Notes: generated by a model from the letters alone, not told the origin. Numbered from the stretch's first letter, positions 23,487-38,392 are shown. The stretch is 64,000 bases of DNA from Climacteris rufus (GCA_013398175.1 VZRZ01000533.1:186001-250000); one strand, 5' to 3'. Program-made: numbers and translations.

Positions 23487-26400
23487 GAGATGAATGCTCA
23501 GGCACCACTGTCCTCTTACAACCGAAGCACTCCCTTTCATTGTTTTTCCTCAGGAAATGTTATCCAACACTAAACACACCAGGACACTTAATAATCCTGC
23601 CCATGGCAGACTTGCTTTTTTTTTTTTTAGTCAGACAGGGGAAAATAGGTTTGAGTTTTGCATTTGGAAGACATTCCATGCTGACCCATGGCTGACAGGC
23701 ACAAATGTAAACCTGTGTGCAGCACAGCACTGTGAGAAGATGAATGTCAAAGATCCTGTTTTCCTATAAAACCCTTTCCAATGGCCATTTTGTGCCATGT
23801 ATTGAATGCCTTCAGTTGAGAACTGGTCTGTCCAAGCGTTGTGGCAGCAGCCTGAAGCACTGCTGCTGCTGCAGGTCATGGTCCATACTGGACATTTGTG
23901 CTGAGCTCTGCTCAGGGAGTGTGTGACAAACACCCTGCCCCAAAATCCTGGCTTTTCACTTGCCAAGTTATTGAGTTATTTCACTTGCACTGGTTATTGA
24001 GTGGCTAATAAGTAGTACAGTGACACACAGAGTGTGGTTTAGAATGTAGCTGGTGATGTGCAGCTCACTTGGACTCAGTGGTCATAGGCCTGTATTTTCC
24101 TCAGAGAGGTCCATATTTGTTATTTAGCATTTGTAGGAGCTTGCCAGCTGGAAAAGTGAAATGTCACAGAGTTAGTGAATCACTGTCACCAACTCATAAA
24201 TTGATGGGTGTTTCTCTGCTTTTTTTCTTTTACACTGCCTAGTCAAGTCGTGTTTAGATTTACCTTAAGGCATAAAAGAGTTTAACTATAGTAATAAAAT
24301 CACTTAAAATTATGCTGTGTTTTAAATTAAGGACAAGCTTTTCCATTAAAATATATGAGTTTTGTAGGAGTAGTACTGATGTCAACATTGCATTGTTGTT
24401 AGCAGCTTCCTTTTTTTGCCAGACTACAGACCTAGAAGATAAGATTGAATATGTACATATGCATTATGCAATCCATCAGTATGGATCTTGCTATTAATGC
24501 TATGTGCATATACACAGAAAATTATTAACATTGCTCAAAGAACATCCTTTAAAAGAGTGTTTGAAGCATCACCTAAGAACTTGCTTCCTTGCCAAAAAGA
24601 ACAATAATTGGTCCTCCTCAAAGTACTGCACATTTCTTTAATCACAACATACCGAAACACACCTCCCACCCAAGAAAATGTCAGAGCTAACAGAGAAAAC
24701 CTAGCTATCTCACTGACATTACCACGTGAGCTCAGGGCCCTGTAGCTTCCTGTTGCCAAAATTACTCTTAATCAAAGTTGTCATCTTCAGATGAAGTAAA
24801 ATCAACTTCCTGTTAGAACAGATGTGAAATAACTACACTTTGTACTAGAGTTTGTGTTTTCCACTTGGTTTGATCCTTCAGGCAGGGATACAAGTAGCTG
24901 GCACTAGCCACTTTTGGCTAATAAATTTTTCAGATTTATAAATATGTGGTGATCTTTTTTCAATCTTACTAACCTTGTGATCTGAAAATTTCACTGACAT
25001 TTTGTGGAAATTTGGTTCCTTATTTGTTATTACCAGCTTTTCTATAGGTGGACTTGGAGTAGAAAAAAAATCCAGACTTTGTTGTTTCACATGTAAAACC
25101 AACTCATCTGTAAAAATCAAAACAATTTAGCAATAAGGCTGGTTATCTGATTGTGTGAGTAACAGTCATAATCTGAGACCTGCTTCTTCCAATAACACCT
25201 GTCTTTCACGTGCACAGCCTGCAATGGTTGTCCTAGCAGATCTTTCACTCTGTCCTGCCCAAAGCCTCTACCAGGAAACCTCTGCAGGTAGCCTGATCTG
25301 AAGATACCTTAGAAGAAGAAAAGGTTGCCTTAAGGCATATTTCTAAAGAACTTTAAAAGATATTCATGGTCTGTGGTTTGACCCAAAGGAAAATGTGACT
25401 TATACAGCATCACAATGAAGGCTGGAAGTTGTAGACCCAGGTGAAACCGTTCCAATGTTTGTTGAACAAAATCAGTGGTGTGCACAGCTGAAGTCTGTGG
25501 GCTATGAAGGTAAATGTTCTTTCTTCTGTTTCTGCCATTTCCTCATCTGAAATAAAATCCTTGTAGCCTTTTTACTGCCTTGTCCTTTTTCCCCTTTGAC
25601 CTATGAGCTTTCAACCTCGCCAGAAACATCGTAGCTCTCCAGATGTCCAAAGAAGCAAAAGAAAGACAAATAGATTTTTATTTGGTAAAAACCAGATCTC
25701 AGAGCAGTTAAAACATTATTGCTGTCCCCCGAGGACAACGTTTGGAAGTGGAGGGCCCCAACCACTGCCAGTGGATGGTGGAGCAGATGGGCAAAGGCAG
25801 CCCTAAGGAAAAAAGAAAGGGATGGGAGGCATCACCAAACAGTTATTCGATGTGAATTTGGATTTGGTTACTGTTACAAAATGGGTCTGAATATGAAAAT
25901 AACCTTGGAAATTAGGTTGCCTTTTTTGCTTTTACAGTTCACCAGAAGTTGGCAATACTCTGTAATGGCTATATTTCAGGTGCAATGTTTCTGAGACTAA
26001 CAAGCATCTAAGGAGTGTTTATGGGTGTGTTGATGCTGTGGCTTCATCTAATAGCATGTATTGTAAGAGTATTTGCTATAAGTATCTCATGTTTTTTTAC
26101 TGAATTCAAAATCAAACTGAAGGATAGGGTTTCAGCTCTGATTTCTGTCATGGCATCTACTGAATCATGGGCTCTGATGTTTAGGTTTCTTCTTGCTATG
26201 AAGATATAAATATTTACATTTGTGTGTATTCTTAAAAAAAATCAAACATGTAACACCTTATTTTCTCCCAATGTTTTCATCTTGAGCTGTGAGAAGTGGC
26301 TAGTTTCACCAGCAAAGTTTCCTGTAATATTTTAGCAGCAAGGGAAGCTTTAGGGCCACAAGAAAACTGATATGGTATAGTCAGTCAATACACTCATGAC

Positions 26401-27004
26401 TTTTTTTTTTAAAGGATAAAGTATGAAGAACATGTTAAAAACATAGTTAAGCCCTATTTGATCTTTGTCAAAAATTATAAAAACTGTATCAGGTTTGTTT
26501 GGGTTTTGTTTGATTAGGTTTTTGGGGTTTTTTAGAGAAGTGACAGTAGTATTCCCAGTTCTAAGGATATATTCAGAATAAGCAAGAGTCAAAAGAGGCT
26601 CCAGAATCTCTGCTGACTCCCCTCTTGGATGCTGTTTTCTGATGCTCTCTGCCTTGCAGGACAGGAGAGACATTAAGACATTGCAGCCTAAACATTTCTT
26701 CCCAATGAAGCAAATTAGATTTGTCTACAACCAGCTGCTCGATAACAAATATTTCTTCAGAACAGAGTTTCTGCAGGAGATTCTGAACAACTTCTGCAAG
26801 GCAAATTGCCTGGTCTCTGCCACCCTCAGCTTTTCATGCAGTGAATTTCCTCTTTCTGTTGGTACCACCGGGTCCCTCCAGTAGCAGCATTTATTGCAGT
26901 GTTCTTTCATGACTTTCTTCCATAGCATGGCACCAAAATCTGTGGCAACTGAGCACCCATCTGTAAAGCTCATCTCATTTCCAGTACTGGAGCATCTGTT
27001 GGTA
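23487..27004. other. DNA between the two family A LTRs, no gene seen
   Basis: About 3.5 kb of AT-rich sequence without gag/pol-like frames, so the flanking LTRs are unlikely to be the two ends of one provirus (their opposite orientation also argues against it). Open frames here are short and lack family features. Confidence 0.6.
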
Positions 27005-27332
27005 TGTGTTGACGGTGGGGACAGAGAGAGACAAGAGATCTCTGATGTCAGGGCTTAGAGCATGAGGTTCATTGCGAAGGGCGTGGGTACAGGGGACCTG
27101 CTTGGAGCTGACAGCCACAGCCCAAAGCAGGCCAGAAAAGCAAGAGAGAGAGAGTGAAGAGGTGAAGAGAGTAATGGCAAGAGAGAGAAGAGAGAGCAAA
27201 AAGAGAGACTCTCCTTTACAATACCATAAATCTTCTTCCGTGTTGAATATTCTAATTTTCATTAACCAATCTAGTACAAGATACAAATCCTACAGCATTT
27301 ACATACAGCCTGTAAGAACTGTTACATTACCA
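27005..27332 (-). mobile_element. Solo LTR, family A, antisense
   Basis: On the minus strand it matches the LTR at 23,152-23,486: shared early blocks (aggatttgtatcttgt, agattggttaatg, attagaatattca), the TC-rich middle (GA-rich here at about 27,140-27,220) and a similar end ending in ...caacaca. The poly(A) hexamer equivalent is decayed (AATGAA). Flanking hexamers do not match, so ends may be off by a few bases. Confidence 0.7.
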
Positions 27333-29874
27333 TACTGCATTACATTTTAAACCTTAAAAACTATTCTTTGGACCCTTTCTGCCAAGTTAGTAGGGTCTGT
27401 TCTGACCCTTGGGCCTGTCTGCTAGCAGAGGTATTGTTCAATCCAAAGGGGATTATCTTCAGCTAGCCATACCATTGTTTTCCAGATATTCAGTAACTAA
27501 GGCTTGGTATCTCAAAGCATGCTTTCTTTTCAATCTTGCTTATAGCTTCCATATTCTCAGCATCTTTTGCCAGGCAATCATATTTATAAGGCTTTCCTGT
27601 TTCATCTTCCCCAACACAGTACTGTAGAGATTTCTCCTACTATAAATATCAACTGGTATTTTTTCCTTTTCAGATTCTTCCCACTTAGCTTTGTACTTTT
27701 TTTGTTGGTTTGAAATATGATTTTATAGATCATTTTTCTGCATACTGAGCTACATTTGAAGAGACATCAGGCAAAAGTTGTTTATAAAGTATCTGTTATT
27801 AAATGATATGGATGCCATCAAATATTAGTTCCATAAGAGAAAATGCAATTTATTGATTAATGAAATAACTTATATCTCTTAAAAGGATTTTTTAGCAAAA
27901 TTGTATTTTATCAGAAACAGAGACTTTTTCTTGCACAACCCCTTTCAAACAAATAAAGCCTGCAGCAACAACCCCTAGCACGTTTTTTCTTTAATTCCTG
28001 CTTTGTTAGACTATAGCATATTCACTGAATTCTAGTAAGTTGAGTATTTTGCTGACTGTGGAGACTTGTTTTTCTTCATAACAGTATGAGCTAGAAATAC
28101 ATAGTCTAGTACAAATGCTGAAAGTAGTCTGGTTGTAGCAAGATGTGGTATAGACCTCTACACAGGCTTACAAACTATAGTGAAAAGATTGTTTTTTTTT
28201 TTTTAACATAAATCCTTGTAAGGGAGCTTATGGTATAAATTTTTCCAAGGAAAGTAAAGCAGGTCTTCTGCTGATAGGAGCTCTTGATTCCACTAGTAAT
28301 ATTTCCTCTAGTAATTTTATGCTTACTGTATAAACTTGTCTTTGTAATTTAATTGCTGAGATTCAGGTTTCACGGTTCAGTACAAATCTTTTGAAACCCG
28401 TTTCTTCTATCTCTGCATTTTACCATAATACTTAGTTTTGAATATTTTAAGTCACTTTTATTTTAATGTAAATATTTGACTCACTGAAAAGAAAATCTGG
28501 AATACCTTTCCTCTCCTTTTGGCAAAGCAACATTTTCAGTAATGAAATGTTTGATCCTTTAGAAAAGCCCATGATGTCCATTTTTTTTTTCTTTTTGTTT
28601 TAAGAACAAAATAATTAAATTTTAAGATTATAACTTTATTCTGGTTTTGTATGTTATTTCTCCTGATGTTAAGTTCTGCTCGTCTCTGCTCTTCAGAGAG
28701 AAAGCAAAGAGGAAACTGACTGAAGCAGTTCTTAAACAGGTGAGTGCCACATTCAATTTATACTGTTTGATTGAGCTACATCCTTCCAAGTCTAAATGAA
28801 TGCAGTTTTGGCACTCTGACATAAATTAAAGGTGTTTTATTCATAAAACAGGAACATGTGAGTATATGTTTTAGTTTTTCAGGTACTGTTGCCATTTGCC
28901 ATATTATCTAAATATTTCCTATTTATTACTTTTGTTCCTGTTTGCATTTTCTCCTCAAAGGAAAAATACCTCACTGTCATAAATTATTATATTCATAAGA
29001 AATAAAACATTTGGAATGCCTTCATATTAATAACAGAGCAATAACTGTGGTACTACCAGCACTGACATTGTCTAGACAGCAAACAAAGGCAGAAGGTTCC
29101 TTTATTCTTGAAAATCTTCCTTTCAAGCTTGTCTACATGTCTCATTGTTTCAGAATCAAGTTTCCTAAAACATCTTTCCTATAAAAATGGAAGGAACTAG
29201 TCATATGTGTCACTGCCTGTGTTCCAGTTCTCCTTGCCTCAGGGATGCAGTACTGTGTAGCTGGTGCTTGTAGGGCTTACTCTCCTGTGTGGCCTCTGAT
29301 CCATCCAGCTGAAGCCTCCTGCAGTGTGGGCCACAAATTTAGGAATTTCCAATGAGATAATCCCAGGTTATGTGCTGTGCTGAGAGCTCTGTTAGAAAAA
29401 GCTGATTTAGAATAGGGAAGAACGCTAAGGTTTAATGAAAATTAATTATTCTTCTATGGTTTATTGTCTTCTGTATCTCCACTTCTGTTATGTAGGATGT
29501 GTTATGTGATTGCTCAGTTTCATAAACACGGTGAGGGTGTAACTGGAGTTGTGAAAGAGGCCAGCAGACCGGACAAACACGGCAAGAATTTAGCAGCCGT
29601 TTGTGAAGGCATTTTGTTCATAATGACTTTTGTACATGCACGCAAGATGCATCATATCAGGGCAAAACCTTTTGAGCTCCACTGATAAAACAAAAGCATC
29701 TCTGTATTTCTTGCTTAGATCTCCTTCATTAAGATGCTGTGGCAAATGCTGTTGGCAACTTCAGCCATCTACAGCCTGACAGAAATAAACTATTTTGGTC
29801 CTGTCTTGCAGCTGGTCCAGTATGTTAAGAAGCGTACTGTTGCCCTTGACTTTTAAGGGACCTATAGCAAAAAT
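27333..29874. other. AT-rich intergenic stretch, nothing recognised
   Basis: Long T- and A-rich tracts, short open frames, no recognised repeat or exon. Confidence 0.6.
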
Positions 29875-30023
29875 GGGGAGGAACTCTTTATCAGGGAGTG
29901 TGGTGAGAGGACAAGGGGTACTCTAGCGGGACTTGATCTATAGGAAGGTCTCCCTGACCATGGGGAGGGGTTGAAACTGAATGATCTTTAAGATCCCTTC
30001 CAATCTAAACCATTCTATGATTA
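29875..30023 (+). mobile_element. CR1 3' end fragment, sense
   Basis: CR1 tail wording: ggaactctttatcagggagtg, gtgagaggacaaggggta, then ctgaatgatctttaagatcccttccaatctaaaccattctatgatta at the 3' tip. Confidence 0.88.
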
Positions 30024-30883
30024 AAGCTTTTAAGTTTATGCTTCGAACCCTAGCACAGTTTGAAAGACAGTGATCTTTGTCATGGCATAGTCTGGCTATG
30101 AATTCAGGGACCAAAAGAAGCCCAAGTCACTAAGTCACGCACATGTTGGGAAAGATGCTCAATTTTGTGCCTGTGTGCCAGGAGAGGAAGACATTGTTCT
30201 AGAAGAGACATAATTATAAAAATGAATGCAAAACCATGGCTGTGAGAAACTTGCAGAGCTTGAAATACGGGAATACCCAGAATCAATCTGATCTCACACA
30301 CACGAGAACTGCTAGTCATGTATGGTCTGAGGAAAAAATGAATCCAAATGTAGGGTGGGTGCTTGAAAAGATGGCTAGGAAACCATTATTCTTATTTCCG
30401 TCTGAAAACTTTAAAATTCTTCTTTAAAAAATAATGTTCAGCATTGGAGCATACTTCCTGCTTTAAGATCTTTCTTGTGGTTTATCTCATCATCTGTTTA
30501 TGAGCAGATGACAGGCTGTGTCTTTGTGCTCAGTGATGTCTATTAGCCAGGTTCCATCCTCAGTCCAGACAGCTTTTCCTTTGGATCATGACACAGAAAT
30601 ACATGGCTGTTCTCATGCATTTGTTGGTGAAAAAAGTTGATTTCCTGAGTCTGGCTCCCAAAGGATGGCTGTTAATATCCTGTCTCTTGCTGTCTGTACC
30701 ACGGTGGTAGAAAGAAGGGTGTAATGATAGGGAAGTCAAGATACTTGTCTGAATGGAGAAAGCAGAAAGTTGAGGAGTTGCTGATATTAATATTGTGGCA
30801 TAGCTGAGAAGAAATCGAAAGCAGTTTAAATAATTACATGATTCAATTTGCAAGGAATGAGAATATATTTCACAATAATCAAT

Positions 30884-30916
30884 TCTTTTTCTTTTTCTTT
30901 TTTTTTTTTTTTTTTT
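30884..30916. repeat. Poly(T) tract
   Basis: Run of T with a few C interruptions, 33 bases. Confidence 0.9.
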
Positions 30917-32477
30917 GGAAACTAGTGATTTAAATTTAGTTCAAGGTCAAGAGTAGCATTGTGGCTTGAGGTTTTTTTTCCATACGACCATATTACAAAG
31001 GGCAATAGTTTTTCCTCCAATTATCTACTAATTATTTGCTTCCTTTCCACTTCTGGCTTTCTCCTTTTGCCTGGGAAAAAAAAAAAAAAGCATATGTAAC
31101 AGAAAGGGATTTAGTAAGCCTAAATAATTCAAGTTCTCTTTTATTTTTTCCTTAAAGGATACCTTATGAATAAAAATATACATATTTATATGTGGTTTTG
31201 TTGCTAATACTGACATCTGGGGAGGCAGATCTACACTGTAGTTCTCGTCAAGAACACTCACAACTGTATTTTTCAAATATTTTTCTCTTATTATCTAAAG
31301 AAAAAATAGAGTGTAGCTTTCTAAAGTAAGATAATAATATTCTTGATTGTCTAAATTTTACTGCCTTGCAATATTGAGGAAAAAAAAAGTAGGTAAATAC
31401 AAGGCAAAATGGCATGTATATGAAATACCAACCACACAGCTGGAACACCCCCTTTTCCTGTCTGTGTAGTTTAGGAAAAGTCACTAAGTCAAACAATACA
31501 ACATTTTCCATTTGAACACATAAAATCTGAGTTCATAAAACAAGCTAGCATAACTGTTCCTGCCTTGAGACCACTAGCTGTGAATAACTTCTCCATAGAA
31601 TTTAAGAAATGTGGAACACAAACGTCACTTGAGAAAAATAGCTCATGCATTTGTCATTCCCACATCCATTTTTCTGACTCATTTATTTTTACACTGCTGT
31701 TTTCCTAAGTGCCCAGAGTGCTATCAGAAAGCTTAAACAAATGACAGCAAAGTCTTTTGCCTTCTTTTGCCAGGAGTGGAGTGGGGAATTAGAGTCAGGT
31801 CTTACCAGTCCTGATAGAGCTGGATTTTCACATATGGGGCTTTTATTACCAGGTTCAAAAATCTCAAAGTTATTACTCGTTGCCTTTCTTACCATTGCTT
31901 TACCGTCTTTTTCCCATACACTGTTCTATTTTGTTGCCTGGTCTCCTGCTTCTGCATCTCAGTAATTGGAAAAGTCATTTAAACTCACCCTTGCAGTCAG
32001 CTGAAAGCACTAAACAGGAGCCAGCAAAGGAGTTGGCCACAGCTTTCATGTGAAGCACCCCCAGCTATATCTGGTGCTATGGAATCAGGGAGGAGACCAT
32101 GGTGAGAGAGAGACCAACTGCAGATCCTTCCCCTGCAGCCTTCTAATGTAAAATCTGCATTAATGTAAATTCTCTTTATGCCTGCCAAGATTTTAAAGAA
32201 GCTAAAACCACATAGTGATATCAGTTGTGGAGGAGGGATCAAAAGCACAAATGTGTATTGATTAGGTCTTGCATTGCTACAGACTATGTTGCATCTCATT
32301 TCTTGCCAAGCCCTAATGACTGGCATGGTTTGTTGTGCATCACTCTGCACTGTGTTGAGTGCAGTGACAGACTTCACTACTTTGAAACCAGACAAGAAAG
32401 TGCAACACATCAGTTGATCATATCTTATATCTCAGAAGGGCAGTAAAGTTTATGGATCTGTAAAGGGCATTCCTACC

Positions 32478-32536
32478 ATAATTATATATATAATAATTAT
32501 AATTATATATTTTATATAATTATATATTTTATTATA
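32478..32536. repeat. AT-only palindromic tract
   Basis: A run of about 58 bases made only of A and T, with repeated ataattata/tataattat words that are self-complementary. It could extrude cruciforms and is a common site of length variation. Confidence 0.8.
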
Positions 32537-35500
32537 AACGTTCCTCAGTTCTAGTTAGCATCTGCTGATATACGTATTAGGGAGAATCTTTTTAAAGATA
32601 CAAAATACTACAAAAAGTGTATAATTACCTTCTTCCTCCTCATTGCTAACAACTAATTGTGTGTTCACATCTGTGCTTTGTGTGCCAAATCTATATTTGT
32701 CACCTCAGCACCTTCCTTCTGTATGCATCCTGTTAGCATGAGTTCCTGTAGAAGACTACCCTGTAATGGGACATTGGGGACAGCTTTGGCCTGTGGTTTA
32801 GATGAACATTACAGAAAGGTAGAGAAAGGTGCCCTTAACCTCTCTCTGTGAATATTCTGTGAGGGAGTGAGATTATGGAGAATGAGCTGTGTTTTTATAA
32901 TTAAAGCAGCCCAGTCCTACAGACCTCCACTGACTTTGTATTAGGGTACAGAATGTAAAAAAAATATTTTTGGTATGTGTCAAGGTTCAAAAGAAACTTT
33001 CCACATTTGGAACAAAGACAGTGATTATTTAGTGATGCAAATAGGGAGATTATAAAGTGAGATTTCTGTTTCTATTCCTGGTTTGTGATCTTGAAACACT
33101 AGAATCTCTTCCTTTAATTTCTTTCTATAGCTCTACAAGTGGACTGACACCCTTGAAACTTCCAAAATTTAGCTCTGATTTTTTAAACAAGATAAAATGT
33201 GCCTGGTGCAATCCTTGGATACAGCCAACGCAGACACATTGGATGACTTGAACAAACCACAGGTAGCATAAACATAATTTCTCTCTTCCTGGATACAGAG
33301 TCAGGAAGGCTACATTTCAGCCTTCACGGCTGAAATTAGCACTGCTGAAAAATTGACCAAAGCTTTATTGCAAGATCTTTGCAGAGGTTGTGTGAGCAGG
33401 AGCATGCAGCACACCAAGTCTCAGCTGTGTTACGTTCTGGTGCTGGGGGGATTTGCCATCACAAAACTGATACCACCAGAAAAAGCAGATGTTTACAATG
33501 TGTTGTTTCTCTGACATAGCAACAAGAACCCATTGACTTCCAGAGGCTTAACTTTGTACAAAGGTCTCCCCCCTGCTCTGCCAGCCATTCTCTACCATAG
33601 CTTCCCCCGTCTTGTCTTCTGTTTCTGAAGACAGCACTGAGGAAAAGGAGGTAGAAGGATTCATTCCTTACTGTCTTATGCACAGGGGAAAATGTTTTGA
33701 AACACCTTCAGATTCACAGCATTTTTCTCTGCTGCATTAACTCTACTCGCTGGCCTTAATGTTCAGATCTTAAAACTGGCTAATGAGAGGGAAAATCAAG
33801 CCACGTTTATCTATTTTTCTTATGGTATTGAATTTTCTGCTTCAGAAGAAATGCTGGGCAGGAGAGAATGCATTAAGAGGGTGAAGCAATGGATAAACAT
33901 ACATCTGACCTGACAAGTTCTGTTCTTGCCCAGTGCTTTTGCAGTGAACTTTTTAAACTCAACACAATGGGATTGAAGAAAAACATCAGCTCAGCACACC
34001 AGTTTTGGCAACAGCTGAATGTCAAGTTTATGCTGTTCTTGCACATGCCTCTTTGCTATTATTTACAAATAAAAATGTAAATAACTTTTAAAATTTTTAT
34101 GCAACTTTTTAAGTTTCCTGTAAGTTTCGAAGTATATTTAATTACCAGTGTAATTCACGGTGTACCATAAATTGCCTTCTCCCCTTCTGTCAGTATTTCT
34201 TCAGTGAGGCATTTGTACAATGATATAAAGGATTTTACAAGTATAAAAGGTGAGATTGATATGCACAACTAATTTGATATATAAACAAAATCTAATACTG
34301 CTGACATTTGCTGAAGTTAAGTTTACATCACTTCCATTTGCATGCTTTTCAAGTGTTCCAGTTTATCATTTGGGAAGGTAAAAATCAACACTTGATCAAA
34401 TTCTCAGGCATCTGGCTTGCAGACCCTTCATTACCTCAACAGCATTCATTTTGTGTGGAGTTATTTTAGAGCTCAGAAGCATTCCTTAGTAAAGAATGGA
34501 AGAGTGGAAGGCGATAATCAACTACACATCCTCAGTTCCTTCAGAAGCTGTGGCTATGTGTTCTTTACTGATTGTGTTTTTGAGTGTGTTTTCAAGAAAA
34601 AAGGATCATTCAGTTAAGCTGCCATCCTCAAAGACTCTTCGGGGAATGTCTCAGAAATGCCTGCTTTTGCTAGAAAAGTCAAGAGGAGTAGCCATGAACT
34701 GATACCTGATCTCCTCAAAACTGTGCAGGAAAGGTTGCCATTCTTTTTCCGTAGAAAGGTGACTTCTGTGAACAAAAAAAAAAAAAAAAACACCACGACT
34801 TACTTCCCTACCTCAACCACTTTATTGGTGATCCAACATGACAACATCGATGCTAGATTTAGTCACTTTCTTTGTTAGATATAACTGCCTACACTGCATG
34901 CTAAAAAGGAAGCAACTAAAGGCCTGCCCAGTTATTTCCATTTCTTTGCAAAGACTGAGAAAAGAGGAACAGGAGTTAGAGTGGGCACAATGAAAAAGCA
35001 ATGGGATCTATAGGAAGCACGGCTCCATAGTTCACATTAAGGGATTTCCTGCTTGAGATTTTTCAGCTGATTTCAGCTGTAGCAAAATCTGGTAAAGGAA
35101 AAAGTCTTTTGGGTAGGGCACATGCACTCTGCCAGAGAGAACTTACACACAAGTTGAAACTTTATACAAAACACATTCTCCACCCTCAGATAGAGGAAAC
35201 AGTCAGCAAAGAGCACAAAAAAAAGATGCTTATGACTCATGAAACAGATGAATGGGGTTTTACTGGCATGCCTAGTTTGAGTTGAATATAAAGCATAAAA
35301 AATGCCTCAGACCATCCCTGGTGAATTAACCAAATGCTGGATTCAGCTGTGATTATTCTTGCTGTTCATATTTGGAAGTTGATTTCTGCTGGAATTTGTC
35401 ATATCTGCTGTTTTTCTTCATAGAATCTTCTTTTGTGTAGCCAGAACTACGGGTCAAAAAGAAGGCATGCACACACACAAAAGCTGTGGGTTGTATTTTA

Positions 35501-38392
35501 ATAGGGATCCCTACTGCTTATCATTGCTGGTTTATGTAATTGTCTGGAAAAGGTCAGCATAGTTTGTGCTGTGAGCAACTGAAGCTGAAAATTTTGGTGC
35601 TTTTCTTTTTTTTCCCCTGCACTGGACTTGTAGTCTTTTGACTAAATGCAGTATGAAAAAGGAACTGATGGGAAAAAATGACTGAATTCCAGCCTCAGGC
35701 TATTGCACCTTTCTTCTTAAATTGTGAATCTTACTAACAAAGCTAGTCCCAAATAACAGTTGGTTATGAAATGTTTAGTTTAAAGACCAAACATTTTCAG
35801 ATCTTTAGCTCGAAGAAAAGTCCCACAGTGCTTGGTTGGATTGTTTCTATATCTCTTATAAATTCTATGCTAGAATAATTATAATTTTGATTCTGCTTTC
35901 TCTAGTACATGCTCAAACAGTTATATTTGGTGTGAATTTTTGGTGTTGATTATCCTTCTGTAATTATTTCTATATGCTTAGCATAGAATTCAAAATATTC
36001 TTTGCCTTTAATGTTGTGCAGTTGTTCAAAGCCATTGACTAGTTGCTTAAATACATCTCAGATGAGGATAGGGCTGAGGGAGTGTTCCTGATATTGGCTT
36101 AGTGAAGTTAGGCTCTGCTGTCAAGAGGAAGATCAGGAAGAAAAATGCAATGCCACCTTTTATTTGGATTAAAGAGCACTCTAGAAGAAGGCTCTGAGAG
36201 ATCTGGGCACGGCACTTGGTCCTTGAGGGTCTGGGGAAGGAAGGCAGCCCTTGTGCTGGAGTGAGAAGAAATGCTGACATGTCACCTGCAAAGCCAAGGC
36301 AACCTTTTGTTCCTCTTTAGAAATGGGGAGCCAGAAGAGATCATTGGCAGTGCTGCTATGTTATAGAGGTGCAATCTGAGGAAACGGAGCAGTGGCAACA
36401 GGATGAAACAGAAAATGGTCCAGGAAAGGTACTGGCAAAGAAGCTTAAGGTTCTTCACCATTTTTTCCCCTTACTGTTTAATATGTAATATATGGAGTGC
36501 AAAAGGCTTTATTCCAGTGTTCCTGGAAAAAGCAGTATTAATTTCTCAAATCCAGATTATAAGGCTCTATGTTGTTACTCTAGCTGTTTGTCTCTGGGAA
36601 AGCAGGGAGACAGAGAGATACGCACAACAGGAAGACAGCTGAATTATCATGAAAACATGCACTTTCTTCTCAAACAGATGAAAAAATTCCATCAACAGTA
36701 GTACAAGCTGCATTTCTACCGGGGCAACCTGGGAGTGATTCCCATCCCTTGGCTTCAGATGTACCACCTTGCACCATTTCAGTATTGAAAAGGTGAAGAC
36801 ACAGATATACATTTCTTTTGGAAAGTTAAGCATGGGAGATGGCTTCAGGATTTTTCAAGAGGTCTTATAATTATGGTGACTGGGAATCAAAATGTGTTAT
36901 GGTCCTGCTGTGGAGTATGTCTGTCCTTTGAGGTAAATATAGTCAACAGATGGTTAGAAATTGAGGGCATGTTTATTACATAAGGAGTTCATCTACCCAA
37001 GTAAAGAGAAAATAGTTTCTAGAAGACTTGCTTTGTAATAGCAGAAGCAGTCATAAGGAGTGCTTTTTGACACACCTGATGTCGCTTTCATAAAATATTG
37101 AAAGAAACATGTGAGTAATGAGCTGTAACCAAAAAAAGTTTTACTTCTGAAAGCAGTATTCTGTCAGCAAAGAAATCTGCCAGATTTACTCAGAGCAGCA
37201 GAAGCTGCAAGACAGTTGTCCCATCAGATTTAAACTAGAAGTGAAGTCTTTGGTTCAGTAGGGTCTGTGTGGTTATTTTTTGCTTTTATTTCCTCTTTAT
37301 AGCCTTGTTTTGCCCCAAATTTGACACAGTAAAACAGGTTAATTATTCATATTTGAATTGTGTTTTATAATGAGCATGGCTTCCTGGAAACAGGACACCT
37401 GTGTGTGCATTAATTTCATTTACAGAATAAATAAACCTATAAATAGGGCAGGCAATTGTATTTTTCCTTTATCTCCTCTTAGATTTTTCTTTCCAGTACC
37501 AGGCATTTGTACGTATGAGGCTACAGCGGTGCAAAGGCCAGATAAAATTCTGTAACAATACCTGCTGCACTTCTGAAGAGGAATATCTTTCAACAGATGT
37601 TAGTCAGGACTGCTGTAGATAACAGATCTGTAGATACTCCTCACCTGACATTGGTGTCATTCCCCTAACAAAGCCAGAACACGCAGAAAAACACAGAAAG
37701 CTAAAATTTCAGTGTGGCCAGGAGAGTGCAGTATAGAGTTTGTCCTAGCAGGACACTTTTCTTGGGAAAAGGAAAAAAAAAAAAAAAGAGGACCATTGAC
37801 CTAGGGTGCAATTATAGAAAGAAGATGAGCTTCTGTAGTCCTACAGTGCTGGGGACAGTCATGCACTGAAATGCAAAGGAGTCCTTCAGGGTGGGTAGCA
37901 ACTGCAGTTGGTGATGTCTTTCTGTTGCATCCTGAGCTTGTGTGATTGTTCTGAATAAGTCTGTGTCCCAGAGGAAAAGCCAGAAGGAAGTGCAGGCATA
38001 GAATTTAATTCTCTGTGTGTGAGGGAACAAGGCTGGAATCTGCATAAGAAACAGGGAGGATCTGAAATTAGTCATGACACAAAAAGGCTTTTGTGATATA
38101 ACCAACTCATCTGTGATTGCTAAGACAGCACTTCATCTGTCCTAAAACTGCCTGCTGGGGACCAAATGCTGACTTTTGTCAAAAGATCATATGCTAGATA
38201 ACAAAAATCAACATGTCATATACATTACCCTCTGGAAGTGACTGAGAGTGTGGCAAGAAAAAATATCAGAAAAGGGCAATTTGTCTAAGTCAAGCTGGAA
38301 GTAATGCAAGGGTGTGAGTGGCAAGTGTTAGTCATCGGTATTTTCTGGACTCCTGCTGCACGCCCTGGCAGGTCCCAGCTGCCTGCTTAGGC

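Noticed and set aside
34496..34878. Plus-strand frames ending in poly-lysine near an A-run, looking like a retrocopy with a poly(A) tail
   Set aside because: No recognisable protein, no target duplication seen, and A-runs are common here.
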